Shown: piece after piece, positions 1 through 7,755 of the stretch | Layout of the letters: each line of letters begins with the position of its first letter | How positions within the stretch are numbered: the stretch's first letter is position 1 | DNA from: Bacteroidales bacterium UBA1216 | Lineage (GTDB): Bacteria > Bacteroidota > Bacteroidia > Bacteroidales > Paludibacteraceae | Assembly: GCA_002309255.1 (NCBI GenBank) | Contig: DBXI01000019.1 | Span: 1-44,679, forward strand | Length of the DNA: 44,679 nucleotides | Direction of reading: 5' to 3' | The notes under the pieces: generated by a model | The model's database searches: none | What the model was told of the DNA's origin: nothing | What the model saw: only the letters and a program-made list of their open reading frames with translations | Translations under genes and position numbers: made by a program

Positions 1-885
1 ATCGGTATCAACCTGCCCAACGCCAACTGGATCCGCAAGGAGTACGGCTCCAAATCCGTAACCATCGACAACCTCATGCACGCCTACAACGAAGCCGCCA
101 AAGGCAACGGATTCAGCGAGGAGTTTGTGATTGACGAGGCGACCCGTGAATTAGGTCTGGAGTACGGCGCGATGTGCGGTGACTTGCACACCGATCTGCA
201 CGAGTGCGTCGGTCACGGTAGCGGCAAACTCATGCCGGGCGTCACCAAAGACGCGCTCAAGGAGCACGCCTCGACCATCGAGGAGGCACGTGCCGACCTG
301 TTCGGACTGTATTACCTGGCTGACCCGAAGCTCGTGGAGCTCGGATTGCTGCCGAACAACGACGCCTACAAAGCCGGCTACTACCAGCAGATGATGAACG
401 GCGCAATGACGCAACTGGTGCGTATTGAGCCGGGCAAGGATGTGGAAGAGGCGCATATGCGTAACCGTCAGTTGATTGCCAACTGGGTGCTGGCACATGT
501 CACCCCGGAGAAACCCGAGGTGGAGATTATCGAGCGTGAGGGCAAGCACTACCTTGCCATCAACGACTACGACGGTCTGCGTCGTCTGTACGGCGAACTG
601 CTGGCTGAGATCCAGCGCATCACCTCCGAGGGCGATTATCCTGCCGCCAAGGCGATGGTGGAGACCTACGCTGTGAAGGTTAATCAAGACCTGCATAAGG
701 AAGTTCGTGAGCGTTACGCCAAGCTCAACCTCGCGCCATACAAGGGTTTCATCAATCCGGTGTATAAGGTCGAGCGCAACACCGATGGCGAGATCACGAA
801 CATCACACTGGACTTCACCGAAGGCTACACCGAGCAGCACCTGCGCTACTCGCGCGACTATAGTCCGCTGCCGGATGTCAATTAA
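1..885 (+). CDS. Dipeptidyl peptidase III-like zinc peptidase (M49), 5'-truncated by window edge
   Basis: The frame is open from base 1, so the start lies outside the window; 294 codons are visible. Peptidases of family M49 remove dipeptides from the N-terminus of short peptides. The zinc motif HECVGH is encoded at 199-216, and the downstream EEARAD motif at 280-297 should supply the third ligand. HEC-x-GH, in place of the eukaryotic HELLGH, is the form I know from Bacteroides enzymes. Upstream of these, the fragment begins GINLPNANWIR and continues into a GSKSV motif, also typical of the family. The C-terminal end (YSRDYSPLPDVN) looks complete. The next gene, aroA, starts inside the last 11 bases of this one, so the two are probably translationally coupled. 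No signal peptide can be assessed because the N-terminus is missing. Confidence 0.9.
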   Translation: MGINLPNANWIRKEYGSKSVTIDNLMHAYNEAAKGNGFSEEFVIDEATRELGLEYGAMCGDLHTDLHECVGHGSGKLMPGVTKDALKEHASTIEEARADLFGLYYLADPKLVELGLLPNNDAYKAGYYQQMMNGAMTQLVRIEPGKDVEEAHMRNRQLIANWVLAHVTPEKPEVEIIEREGKHYLAINDYDGLRRLYGELLAEIQRITSEGDYPAAKAMVETYAVKVNQDLHKEVRERYAKLNLAPYKGFINPVYKVERNTDGEITNITLDFTEGYTEQHLRYSRDYSPLPDVN

Positions 886-1777
886 ACTTCCTATATCGAA
901 ATCAATTGCCAACAGAATCCTTCTGTTACAGGCTATCCACGGAGATCCGCTCATGCGGGTCTCTGCGGATATGCCGGATGATGTCATCGTACTGCACGAC
1001 GCGTTGCAACAGCTGCGTGACTACAGCCGCTCACCGCTCACCGCTAACCGTTCACCGTTAATCCTTAACCTCAAGAACTGCGGCACTGCGCTGCGGTTCT
1101 TGCAGGTACATCTTGAGCGATGCTATCCGGGCGAACTGATCACCCTTACCGGCGATCCACGTCTCATGGAGCGCAACGGTGCACCCACCACGCAGACCAC
1201 CTCGGCATTGATTATGCACGGAGTGGATGTACCGGTCTCACCCGATGAGTCGCCGTATATCACGATGACACGGCGTATAGTGCAGGCGTATCCTTACATT
1301 CAGTTAGAGCGTGACTGGAGCAGTGCTGCATTTTGGTACGAATATATTGCCATTCATGGCGGAGAACTGCAATTAGAGGGTTTGACGGATGACAGTCTCC
1401 AAGGCGACCGCATCGTCGCAGACATCTACGCCGAGTATTTCGGTGTCACCACAACCTTCGCCCCCGAAGGCGTAAACATCAAACATCACACATCACACAT
1501 CAAACATAATTCGGTTTCTCTCAATTTCGAGAGAATACCGGATCTTTACCCTGCCATCGCCCTTACCTGCGAGCGTCTGGGCATCATCCTTCACGCCACC
1601 GGCACCGAGCGCCTTGCATATAAGGAATCCAACCGTCTGGAGGCAGTCGCCCGTCACGAAACGCGCCATGACCATCGGATGGCCATGGCGTTACTGGTGG
1701 CAGGTTTTCCTGTGGATGATACAGACTGTATCGCCAAAAGTTACCCTACGTTCCTCGAGCAGTTCATGCAGCTCTAA
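875..1777 (+). CDS. aroA: Compact 3-phosphoshikimate 1-carboxyvinyltransferase (EPSP synthase)
   Basis: EPSP synthase joins phosphoenolpyruvate to shikimate 3-phosphate in the chorismate pathway. The ATG at 875 starts MSIKLPISKSIANR, which matches the family N-terminus (GSKS-x-x-NR). The product has 300 residues, whereas the usual length is about 410-430. Expected active-site positions are present: K9, S10 and R14; N68 in LKNCGTALR; R96 in LTGDPR; Q107 in TTQ; S126 and Y128 in SPYI; D223 in IPD; K250, E251 and R254 in KESNR; R268 in HDHRMAM; K288 in AKSYP. Compared by eye with E. coli AroA, loops are shorter between R96 and Q107 (about 36 residues fewer), between S126 and D147 (about 24) and between K250 and R268 (about 28). 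Residues 52-65 and about 201-211 are encoded by 7-bp tandem repeats. An upstream GTG in this frame is rejected because it lies deep inside the peptidase gene. Confidence 0.85.
   Translation: MSIKLPISKSIANRILLLQAIHGDPLMRVSADMPDDVIVLHDALQQLRDYSRSPLTANRSPLILNLKNCGTALRFLQVHLERCYPGELITLTGDPRLMERNGAPTTQTTSALIMHGVDVPVSPDESPYITMTRRIVQAYPYIQLERDWSSAAFWYEYIAIHGGELQLEGLTDDSLQGDRIVADIYAEYFGVTTTFAPEGVNIKHHTSHIKHNSVSLNFERIPDLYPAIALTCERLGIILHATGTERLAYKESNRLEAVARHETRHDHRMAMALLVAGFPVDDTDCIAKSYPTFLEQFMQL
1030..1071 (+). repeat. Six degenerate 7-bp tandem units inside aroA
   Basis: The units read ctcaccg, ctcaccg, ctaaccg, ttcaccg, ttaatcc, ttaacct. They encode part of a poorly conserved stretch (about residues 52-65) between the DDVIVLHDAL and LKNCGTALRFL motifs of AroA, and the frame is kept. 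The same 7-bp unit (ctaaccg/ctcaccg) recurs in frame in another gene at 40861-40888. Confidence 0.85.
1476..1510 (+). repeat. Five 7-bp tandem units inside aroA
   Basis: The units read acatcaa, acatcac, acatcac, acatcaa, acataat. They encode the His-rich segment NIKHHTSHIKHN of AroA (about residues 201-212). The reading frame continues through them. Confidence 0.85.
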
Positions 1778-1790
1778 GCAGGAACACGTT

Positions 1791-3335
1791 CTATCGTATT
1801 TTTTCAAAGTACGGCAACCTATCCAGCGGTACTTGTATGTGGTAGGTCTCACCGCCTTTGTATTTCTTTCCTTGGTCATCGCGCCAGGTGCCTGGAGGCA
1901 GGATGACGTTGCGCGACGAGCCGTTGTCCACCATCGGTGCTACGAGGTACTTGTTGCCTAACATGAACTGATCTTTGACCTCCGCCAGTCCCTGGTGGGG
2001 GAACTGGTACTCCATCAGCCGGACTATCGGCTCGCCTGTCTCGGCAGCCTTGTGGGCGCACTGCATGATATACGGCGCAAACTCCGTGTGCAGTTGTGCC
2101 ATGCGGCGGACGATTGCCAGGTTCTGTTCGCTCAGTATGCGCCATGGCGCTACAGAGAACTGCATCATCGGCATCAGGGCGTGTACTTGTGCAGAACGGA
2201 CGATCAGCTCCTGGTCGAAACGGGTAGAGTCGATGTACAAGAAAGAAGTGAACTGTCCGCCGCCAATCATATCCGGACAGGTGAAGGCATAACCCATGAG
2301 TCCGGCTACGCACATCTGCGGGATGAGTTGTCGGACAGCCTCCCAGCTGTAGTCCTTGTCGCCCAATCGCTGCACGAGCGGTTGACCGCCCATCTTCCAG
2401 CAGGCGCGGTACTCGTTGAAGGGGAACTGCAGTCCAATCTTCGCCCACGATTCTGTATGATCCACGTTCGTCGCCTTGGCATTGAATGCTCGCAGCGGAT
2501 TGACGGAGGCGTAGCAGTTGTTGTCGCCGGCATCGAACTTGAATCCGTCGATGCCGTACTCGGCCTGCGCCTGACGGAGGATGCTCACGAAGTGCTCTGC
2601 AGCTTTTGGGTTGGTGAGATCATAGCAAGCAGATTGACCGTTCCACCAAGTGAGGGTAGCTATGTTGTTTTCGCGGTCGCGAAGCAGGAATCCTCTCTCC
2701 GCCAGATCGCGGTATTCGGGCGAGTCGGGGCTGACGAACGGGCACACCCACACCATAACCTTAAAGCCTAAGCTATGCAGCTCGTCGATCATCCCCTTGG
2801 CATCAGGGAAACGCTCCGCCTTGAAGTTGAAGTTTCCATAGTAGCGCTGCCAGTTGTCGTCAATCATCAGCACGCCGGCAGGGAAGCCGTTATCGATCAC
2901 CGCGTGGGCGTAACGGAGGATATCTGCCTGGTTCTGGTTGTACATCAGCTCTATCCATGTGTTGTACTGCGGTCGGGTGAAGAACAGGGTGTCGGGCAGC
3001 AGCCCCGATGGGGGGAAGAAACGCGCCTGCGCCGCCAGATAAGCGTCGCGCAGGGTCTTGCCAACCATCTTAGGTGGCATAGGCACGGATGTGCGGACTA
3101 CGCCTTTCCTCACGGTGAAGTTGAACGGCTTGTCTGACCACATGTAGTCGCCATCGGATGAGAGGAATAGAGGGGCAATCTGGTTGTTGGCGTCTTGTGT
3201 TCTTAGGTCAAACAGATCCTGCTCTTTATACGGCTGCTCGTGACCTAAGCCTACAGCCGCTCCCCACCAGTACGTGTTTTGTGCACTGACTGTAAAGCTA
3301 AGCGCGAGGCTTACTATGATGAGTGATCGTTTCAT
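1791..3335 (-). CDS. Secreted glycoside hydrolase family 31
   Basis: GH31 enzymes are retaining alpha-glycosidases that act on alpha-glucosides, alpha-xylosides or, in some subgroups, alpha-galactosides. The 514-residue product starts with a Sec signal (MKRSLIIVSLALSFTVSAQ) without a lipobox, so it is probably periplasmic or exported. The catalytic barrel spans roughly residues 120-440. D268 in GIDGFKFDAGD is the expected nucleophile and D355 in FTCPDMIGG the expected acid/base. YNTWIELMYNQNQ, GVLMIDDNWQ and KVMVWVCPFVSPDS are further barrel strands of the family. A small beta domain ends the protein at FEKIR; there is no C-terminal tag of the type seen on its upstream neighbours. It is the last gene of the - strand locus and converges on aroA with a 13-bp gap. 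The substrate is not certain; the neighbouring GH36 suggests alpha-galactosides. Confidence 0.87.
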   Translation of the reverse strand: MKRSLIIVSLALSFTVSAQNTYWWGAAVGLGHEQPYKEQDLFDLRTQDANNQIAPLFLSSDGDYMWSDKPFNFTVRKGVVRTSVPMPPKMVGKTLRDAYLAAQARFFPPSGLLPDTLFFTRPQYNTWIELMYNQNQADILRYAHAVIDNGFPAGVLMIDDNWQRYYGNFNFKAERFPDAKGMIDELHSLGFKVMVWVCPFVSPDSPEYRDLAERGFLLRDRENNIATLTWWNGQSACYDLTNPKAAEHFVSILRQAQAEYGIDGFKFDAGDNNCYASVNPLRAFNAKATNVDHTESWAKIGLQFPFNEYRACWKMGGQPLVQRLGDKDYSWEAVRQLIPQMCVAGLMGYAFTCPDMIGGGQFTSFLYIDSTRFDQELIVRSAQVHALMPMMQFSVAPWRILSEQNLAIVRRMAQLHTEFAPYIMQCAHKAAETGEPIVRLMEYQFPHQGLAEVKDQFMLGNKYLVAPMVDNGSSRNVILPPGTWRDDQGKKYKGGETYHIQVPLDRLPYFEKIR

Positions 3336-3344
3336 TGTTTTATA

Positions 3345-4460
3345 TTACCGCACTGCTCTGCCGTCGATGGTGTACAATCCATCTTTGCTACGGATGTACA
3401 GCACGTTGTTGATCAGCACGAGGCTCTTGGCGGAGTTCTTGCTCTTGTCGGCTTGAACGGTCTCAACGGCATCGGGTTCTTTTTTGTTGTACCTAAATAT
3501 AGGTGGTGCGCCATCGGAGTCGCTGGTGGTGTAGAATGTGGTGGAGTCGAGCCAGCATATTGCCTCGCCCTGCCATTCGTATTCGTAGCAGTACAGTGGT
3601 TCAGGGTGTGTTTGGCGCTTGAGCGTTTCTGCTACACTCTCGCCCTCCTCACGCGTGAACAGCAGTACCCATGACCAGACAGCCACGATGTTGTTGTGGT
3701 TCTTGATGAGGATATACTTGCCGTCCGGCGATATATCCGCTCCGGTCACCAGATGGAATCCTTTGAAGGGCTTGCCGTTACTACTCTCTCCCAAGTCGGA
3801 CTTAACGCCAAGGTCGCAAACATAAGTGAGTGTCTGTTGCTCATCACCGTAGTCCAGACTCATGGGCAGGCTGAAAACTTGGCACACGTTGTAATAAACC
3901 TTGGTGATGATGTAGATTACTTGCTCCACGTTGTCATACATCAGGGCTTCGGCGTTATGCTTTTTTCCGTCGGGATAGACGTACTTGATGTCGGAGGGGG
4001 TGATATTGATGTTTGGATTGGCGGGATCGATAGCCGGCTCCTCGAAATAGACGATGTGGTAGTTGCCGTCCGTCTCTTCGTTGTCGCCAAATGCTCCGAT
4101 GAACAGGTAGTTCTTTCCGTTGAAAACGCCTCCTGACATATCTTCCCAATCCCAGCGGATGCGTTTGGAGAACTTAACTTTGGCAGCAAGCATCTTACCT
4201 CGTTCTGTGGTGGCGATGATGCGATCCTCGTAGTCGTCGCTCTGCATCCATATATACCCTGGGGTAACTCGCGAGCAAGCTATTCCGGATATCTCCGGTA
4301 GTCCCAAATCAGAACTCACGACACCACATTGCGTGCGCATCCATTGGGTGTTGAATTCAAGGGTGTCACCGTAATATACAAGAGGCTTGGGCTTGACTGC
4401 ATACGTCGTAAGACTGGCAAACAACAGACCGAGCAGGAGGATTTTTGGTAGGTGTCTCAT
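3345..4460 (-). CDS. Secreted beta-propeller-like protein with C-terminal tag
   Basis: The product has 371 residues. An N-terminal signal peptide (MRHLPKILLLGLLFASLTTYA) is followed by one domain with the motifs EISGIACSRVTPGYIW, WDWEDMSGG, LFIGAFGDN, YPDGKKHNAEALMYD and ADISPDGKYILIKNH. This pattern (SGLA-SR-PG-LW, D-WED, GDIGDN, YPDG-HDAEAL) occurs in many uncharacterised bacterial beta-propeller proteins; I know of no proven function. It is a paralog of the next gene upstream (4473-6074), which carries an extra N-terminal module. The C-terminus VLYIRSKDGLYTIDGRAV resembles, in diverged form, the NGQ-x-x-I-R-D-G-x-x-Y-N-x-x-G tag of other secreted proteins in the window. It ends 9 bp before the GH31 gene, so they are probably co-transcribed. 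Confidence 0.75.
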   Translation of the reverse strand: MRHLPKILLLGLLFASLTTYAVKPKPLVYYGDTLEFNTQWMRTQCGVVSSDLGLPEISGIACSRVTPGYIWMQSDDYEDRIIATTERGKMLAAKVKFSKRIRWDWEDMSGGVFNGKNYLFIGAFGDNEETDGNYHIVYFEEPAIDPANPNINITPSDIKYVYPDGKKHNAEALMYDNVEQVIYIITKVYYNVCQVFSLPMSLDYGDEQQTLTYVCDLGVKSDLGESSNGKPFKGFHLVTGADISPDGKYILIKNHNNIVAVWSWVLLFTREEGESVAETLKRQTHPEPLYCYEYEWQGEAICWLDSTTFYTTSDSDGAPPIFRYNKKEPDAVETVQADKSKNSAKSLVLINNVLYIRSKDGLYTIDGRAVR

Positions 4461-4472
4461 ATGTTCTTTTGC

Positions 4473-6074
4473 TTATTGAATTTTTCGACCATCAATGGTG
4501 TATAGCCCTTGCGGGTGGCTGATGTACAGGATGTTGCCGATGAGCATGAGCCGAGCAGTGGTCTCGGTGCTTTCGATCGAGCCAAGATCGGTTGGCTGAA
4601 TATTCCGCGCATACTTGTAGATCGGCGGTTCACTGGCGATGTCGGAGTCGGAGGTGGTATAGAAGGTGCAGTTATCTTTCCAAGCGATAGCTTCACCCTG
4701 CCATTCGTACTCGTAGCAGTCAATGACTTGCGGCTGGCGATTCCTGAGAGTCTCCGCGATGCTTTCGTTGCCGACGCGCTCCCAATACAGAATCCACGAA
4801 TAGACAGCCACATAGTTGTTGTGGTTCTTGATAAGAATGTACTTGCCGTCAGGCGAGATGTCTGCAGCGGTAGCAAGATGGAAACCTTTGTAGCGATGAA
4901 TGGCTTCCTTATACTCACCTTCTCCTATATCGGATGTTACACCGAGGTCGCATACGTAGGTCATGGTCTGCTGCGTGTCGCCGTAGTCAAGACGGAAGGG
5001 CAGGCTGAAGACTTGGTTAACGTCATCATAGACCTTGGTGACGATATATAGCATCTGTTCAATATTATCATACATCATCGACTCGCAGTTATGCTTCTGG
5101 TGATCAGGATACTCGAACTTGATGCGATGTGCCTGAACTGATACATCCGGGTTAGCCGGGTCGATAGCCGGCTCCTCGAAGTAAATGATGCAATAATTGC
5201 CGTCGGTGTGGTTGTTGTCACCAAAACCGCCAATGAAGAGATAGTTCTTGCCGTTATATACACCTCCACACATATCTTCCCAGTCCCAACGGTAAACATG
5301 GTCAAAGCTCACCTTGGCTCCTAATACGGATCCGGTCTCATCCGTTGCCACGATGAACGGGTTGGTGTCGGCATCCGTCTCGTCACTATGCATCCAGATG
5401 TATCCCGGAGTGACGCGCGAGCATGCGATTCCCGATACCTCGGGGATACCGATATTTTTACCTATCTGTCCGCTCATCGTGCGTGTAAACTCGGTGTTGA
5501 TGGGCAGAACCTCACCTTTATAAGTCAAAGGCAACGACTGACCTTCGGGATCCGGATCGACATTCTCCCCGGATGTGACAATCTTCACATTGCGCAGTTT
5601 GAAGGTGCCGGAAGTGTTGCCCAATTCGGGATTGGCCACAAAACTCAAAGATACCACCGGTGATTCACCGAACGCATAACTTGGCGAACTCCACAAAGCA
5701 GTTGACGGAGTAAGAGAAGCTGACAGCCATTCGGTAGAAGTCAAATCATACCAGCCGTTAGGATCCCACCAGAAGGTACCTTGTTCGTCACAAAAATAGT
5801 GCAGGAAGGCGTGCTCAGTCCCATCTCCCTGGTATTCATACATAAGACCCTTTATCCCCGTGATACTCCGCAAAGGAATCTGAATACCACTTACCTCCCA
5901 GCCTGTTGAGACGGTCCAATTGACGGTAAGTACACCGTCCGATTCAGAATATTGCAAAGAGGAAGAACCGGCCGTAGAATATGATTTGGCTTTGCTCAAA
6001 TCTAGATCAATGACCGCCGCCTGAACGGCTACAGCCGCACATACAGCTGCTGTCAAAAGGAAAAGTTTCTTCAT
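4473..6074 (-). CDS. Secreted two-domain protein: jelly-roll-like module plus beta-propeller, C-terminal tag
   Basis: The product has 533 residues from the ATG at 6074; the open frame reaches a TTG three codons earlier, but MKKLFLLTAAVCAAVAVQA is a clean signal peptide start. Residues about 20-170 resemble the whole mature part of the 215-residue protein encoded upstream (6170-6817): both begin with I-D/N-L/I-DLSK, have VNW-x-x-S-x-GW and LRNVK near the end, and look like a carbohydrate-binding beta-sandwich. Residues about 190-500 are the propeller found in the downstream gene, with EVSGIACSRVTPGYIWMHSD, WDWEDMCGG, FIGGFGDN and YPDHQKHNCESMMYD. The tail ILYISHPQGLYTIDGRKI is the same diverged tag as in its paralog. 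The role is unknown; glycan binding is an inference from context. Confidence 0.75.
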   Translation of the reverse strand: MKKLFLLTAAVCAAVAVQAAVIDLDLSKAKSYSTAGSSSLQYSESDGVLTVNWTVSTGWEVSGIQIPLRSITGIKGLMYEYQGDGTEHAFLHYFCDEQGTFWWDPNGWYDLTSTEWLSASLTPSTALWSSPSYAFGESPVVSLSFVANPELGNTSGTFKLRNVKIVTSGENVDPDPEGQSLPLTYKGEVLPINTEFTRTMSGQIGKNIGIPEVSGIACSRVTPGYIWMHSDETDADTNPFIVATDETGSVLGAKVSFDHVYRWDWEDMCGGVYNGKNYLFIGGFGDNNHTDGNYCIIYFEEPAIDPANPDVSVQAHRIKFEYPDHQKHNCESMMYDNIEQMLYIVTKVYDDVNQVFSLPFRLDYGDTQQTMTYVCDLGVTSDIGEGEYKEAIHRYKGFHLATAADISPDGKYILIKNHNNYVAVYSWILYWERVGNESIAETLRNRQPQVIDCYEYEWQGEAIAWKDNCTFYTTSDSDIASEPPIYKYARNIQPTDLGSIESTETTARLMLIGNILYISHPQGLYTIDGRKIQ

Positions 6075-6112
6075 ATAGTACAATTTATTAGTCGAAAGTC
6101 AAATTTAGAAAG

Positions 6113-6153
6113 AAAAAAGCCTAATTAGCCCTCTCGGGTAATCCGGCTTTTTT
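6113..6153 (-). terminator. Rho-independent terminator, symmetric
   Basis: AAAAAAGCC at 6113-6121 pairs with GGCTTTTTT at 6145-6153, with a further short stem inside. The structure has a T-run on either strand. It lies just after the stop codon of the 6170-6817 gene and before the propeller genes, so those may be a separate or partly read-through unit. Confidence 0.75.
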
Positions 6154-6169
6154 CTGTTATCATAAGGGA

Positions 6170-6817
6170 TTATTCAGCAACGATTGCTCCCAGTGCGTTG
6201 AAGGTCTTGCCGTCACGGATGAAGAGCACTTGCCCGTTGCGGATTACTTTGCTTACATTGGTTTGTGTTTTGAGTTGATCAATAGCCGTTTGATCGTCAG
6301 GAACGATGAGCTTAACATTGCGAAGGTAGAACACGCCTTGGCCTTCTTTACTTGGATCAACAATAAACTCTAAGCTGGTGAAAGGTTGCTCTCCAAATTG
6401 ATATGTAGCTCCATCATAGGGACAATTATCAGGAAGAAACTCCTCAGCTTGCCATTCGGTATTTTGCGCATTGGGGTAATAGTCCTTTTTAAACCAACGT
6501 CTCCCTTCAGCGTCACGCAGGTACGGATAGATACAAACACCATCATCACCATACGCAGCTACACCATCACCTTTATAATCAAAGGTAATATTTGTCACCT
6601 TCTCAATATTGTCTAACGCGAAAGCAACACCATGATGTTGCCAACCAGCGCTTGCCTGCCAGTTAACAATCAGTACACCATCGGCGAATGCAATGCTACC
6701 CATCACGGTTTCGGTGCTGGAATATGCAACACCCTTGCTGAGATCAATGTTGATTTCTCTGGCATTCATTGCAACGGCTGCAAACAGAGCAGCAATAAAA
6801 AGGATAGATTTTTTCAT
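6170..6817 (-). CDS. Small secreted jelly-roll-like protein with C-terminal tag
   Basis: The product has 215 residues. It has a signal peptide (MKKSILFIAALFAAVAMNA), then one beta-rich domain (residues about 20-170) that matches the N-terminal module of the 533-residue propeller protein. It ends with a linker and the tag VIRNGQVLFIRDGKTFNALG at about residues 191-210. The domain has features of carbohydrate-binding beta-sandwiches (GD-x-x-x in the middle, a terminal FYLRNVKLIV strand), but I cannot place it in a CBM family. With a single domain plus the tag, it is the simplest tagged protein in the window. It lies between the EamA transporter gene (31-bp gap) and a terminator. Confidence 0.7.
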   Translation of the reverse strand: MKKSILFIAALFAAVAMNAREINIDLSKGVAYSSTETVMGSIAFADGVLIVNWQASAGWQHHGVAFALDNIEKVTNITFDYKGDGVAAYGDDGVCIYPYLRDAEGRRWFKKDYYPNAQNTEWQAEEFLPDNCPYDGATYQFGEQPFTSLEFIVDPSKEGQGVFYLRNVKLIVPDDQTAIDQLKTQTNVSKVIRNGQVLFIRDGKTFNALGAIVAE

Positions 6818-6848
6818 AACTATATTATTTTAGGGTTAATAATTCGTG

Positions 6849-7721
6849 TTATTTTGACAGTGCATACATCGCGAAGGCTGCGCAGCAGATACCAGCTATT
6901 TGCAGCGGGTTGGGGATGACGCTCAGGATGATCAGCGACAACAGTACCGTTACCATAGGCGACAAACCCTCCATCGGCGAAACGATAACTGCCTTGCCGT
7001 AACGGTAGGCATAGACGAGTGTCAGCGCACCGATAGCGTTCAGAATCTGTATGCCGAAGCAGCCCAGACTCTTGCCCAGCACAGCCTCACCGGCAAAGAA
7101 GTTGGCAGCGTCCGGCGTCATGTAGTATGCTACAGGGATAAGCACCAGACCGGAGATAGCCATCCATACGAAGATCGACTCGGCGTCCATAGAGTTGTTG
7201 GCGAACTTCATGAAGAAGCCCTGAATGCCCCATGCAAAGAGCACGAGAACAGCCAGCACGATCCACAGCCACCCGCTGACGGGGCTGCCCTCCTGACCGG
7301 TCTCCAGCGAGAGTAGCAGGATAGCGATCAGTGCAACGATAATGCCCGCCACCTGCCAGCGCGTGGCTTTCTCCTTGAGGAAGATAGCTGCCAGTGTGAT
7401 AACAATCACCGGTGACATTGATATGAACGGGTAGATGATATAACTTGGGCCTAAGGTCAGCGCCTTGAAGAGCACGAGCTGACCGCCTGCACCAAGCAGA
7501 CCAACCGTGCAGCCGAGCAGGGCTGACTTGCCATCGCATAGGAACTTGCCCTTGTTGATGATAAGCGCCACAATGGCACATGGGATCATCGACAGTGCCC
7601 ACAGGATGTAAACAACGGTATCAGGAATACCGTTCTGAATCTGATAGCCTGAGAAAGCGCCCCATACACCCCACGTAACAACGGTGATGAGGATGAATAG
7701 TAACCAAAGTTTGTCTTTCAT
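6849..7721 (-). CDS. EamA/DMT-family inner-membrane transporter
   Basis: The product has 290 residues with about ten hydrophobic helices in two similar halves, as in drug/metabolite transporters of the EamA type. It begins MKDKLWLLFILITVVTWGVWGAF, and the internal FKALTLGPSYIIYPFISMSPVIVITLAAIFLKEKATRW (two stretches around residues 84-121) is the typical end of the first EamA repeat. The second half has YRYGKAVIVSPMEGLSPMVTVLLS. The substrate is unknown. No MFS or SSS sugar importer is visible in this locus, so a sugar-related role is possible but is inferred only from position. Confidence 0.85.
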   Translation of the reverse strand: MKDKLWLLFILITVVTWGVWGAFSGYQIQNGIPDTVVYILWALSMIPCAIVALIINKGKFLCDGKSALLGCTVGLLGAGGQLVLFKALTLGPSYIIYPFISMSPVIVITLAAIFLKEKATRWQVAGIIVALIAILLLSLETGQEGSPVSGWLWIVLAVLVLFAWGIQGFFMKFANNSMDAESIFVWMAISGLVLIPVAYYMTPDAANFFAGEAVLGKSLGCFGIQILNAIGALTLVYAYRYGKAVIVSPMEGLSPMVTVLLSLIILSVIPNPLQIAGICCAAFAMYALSK

Positions 7722-7755
7722 ATTGAAAATTATTTAGTCGAAAGTCAAAAGCCAT

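Noticed and set aside
707..874. Upstream extension of the aroA frame to a GTG
   Set aside because: It would overlap the peptidase gene by 179 bp; the ATG at 875 begins the conserved N-terminal motif.
151..987. 278-codon - strand frame opposite the peptidase gene
   Set aside because: Antisense shadow of the dipeptidyl peptidase III gene and the aroA start; no recognisable features.
875..1777. aroA as a frameshifted pseudogene
   Set aside because: The frame is unbroken and the active-site motifs occur in the right order; the missing parts are loops, not the result of a shift.
3345..6074. Propeller proteins as phytases
   Set aside because: The fold may be similar, but no phytase catalytic or calcium-site motif is recognisable; only an uncharacterised propeller family pattern is seen.
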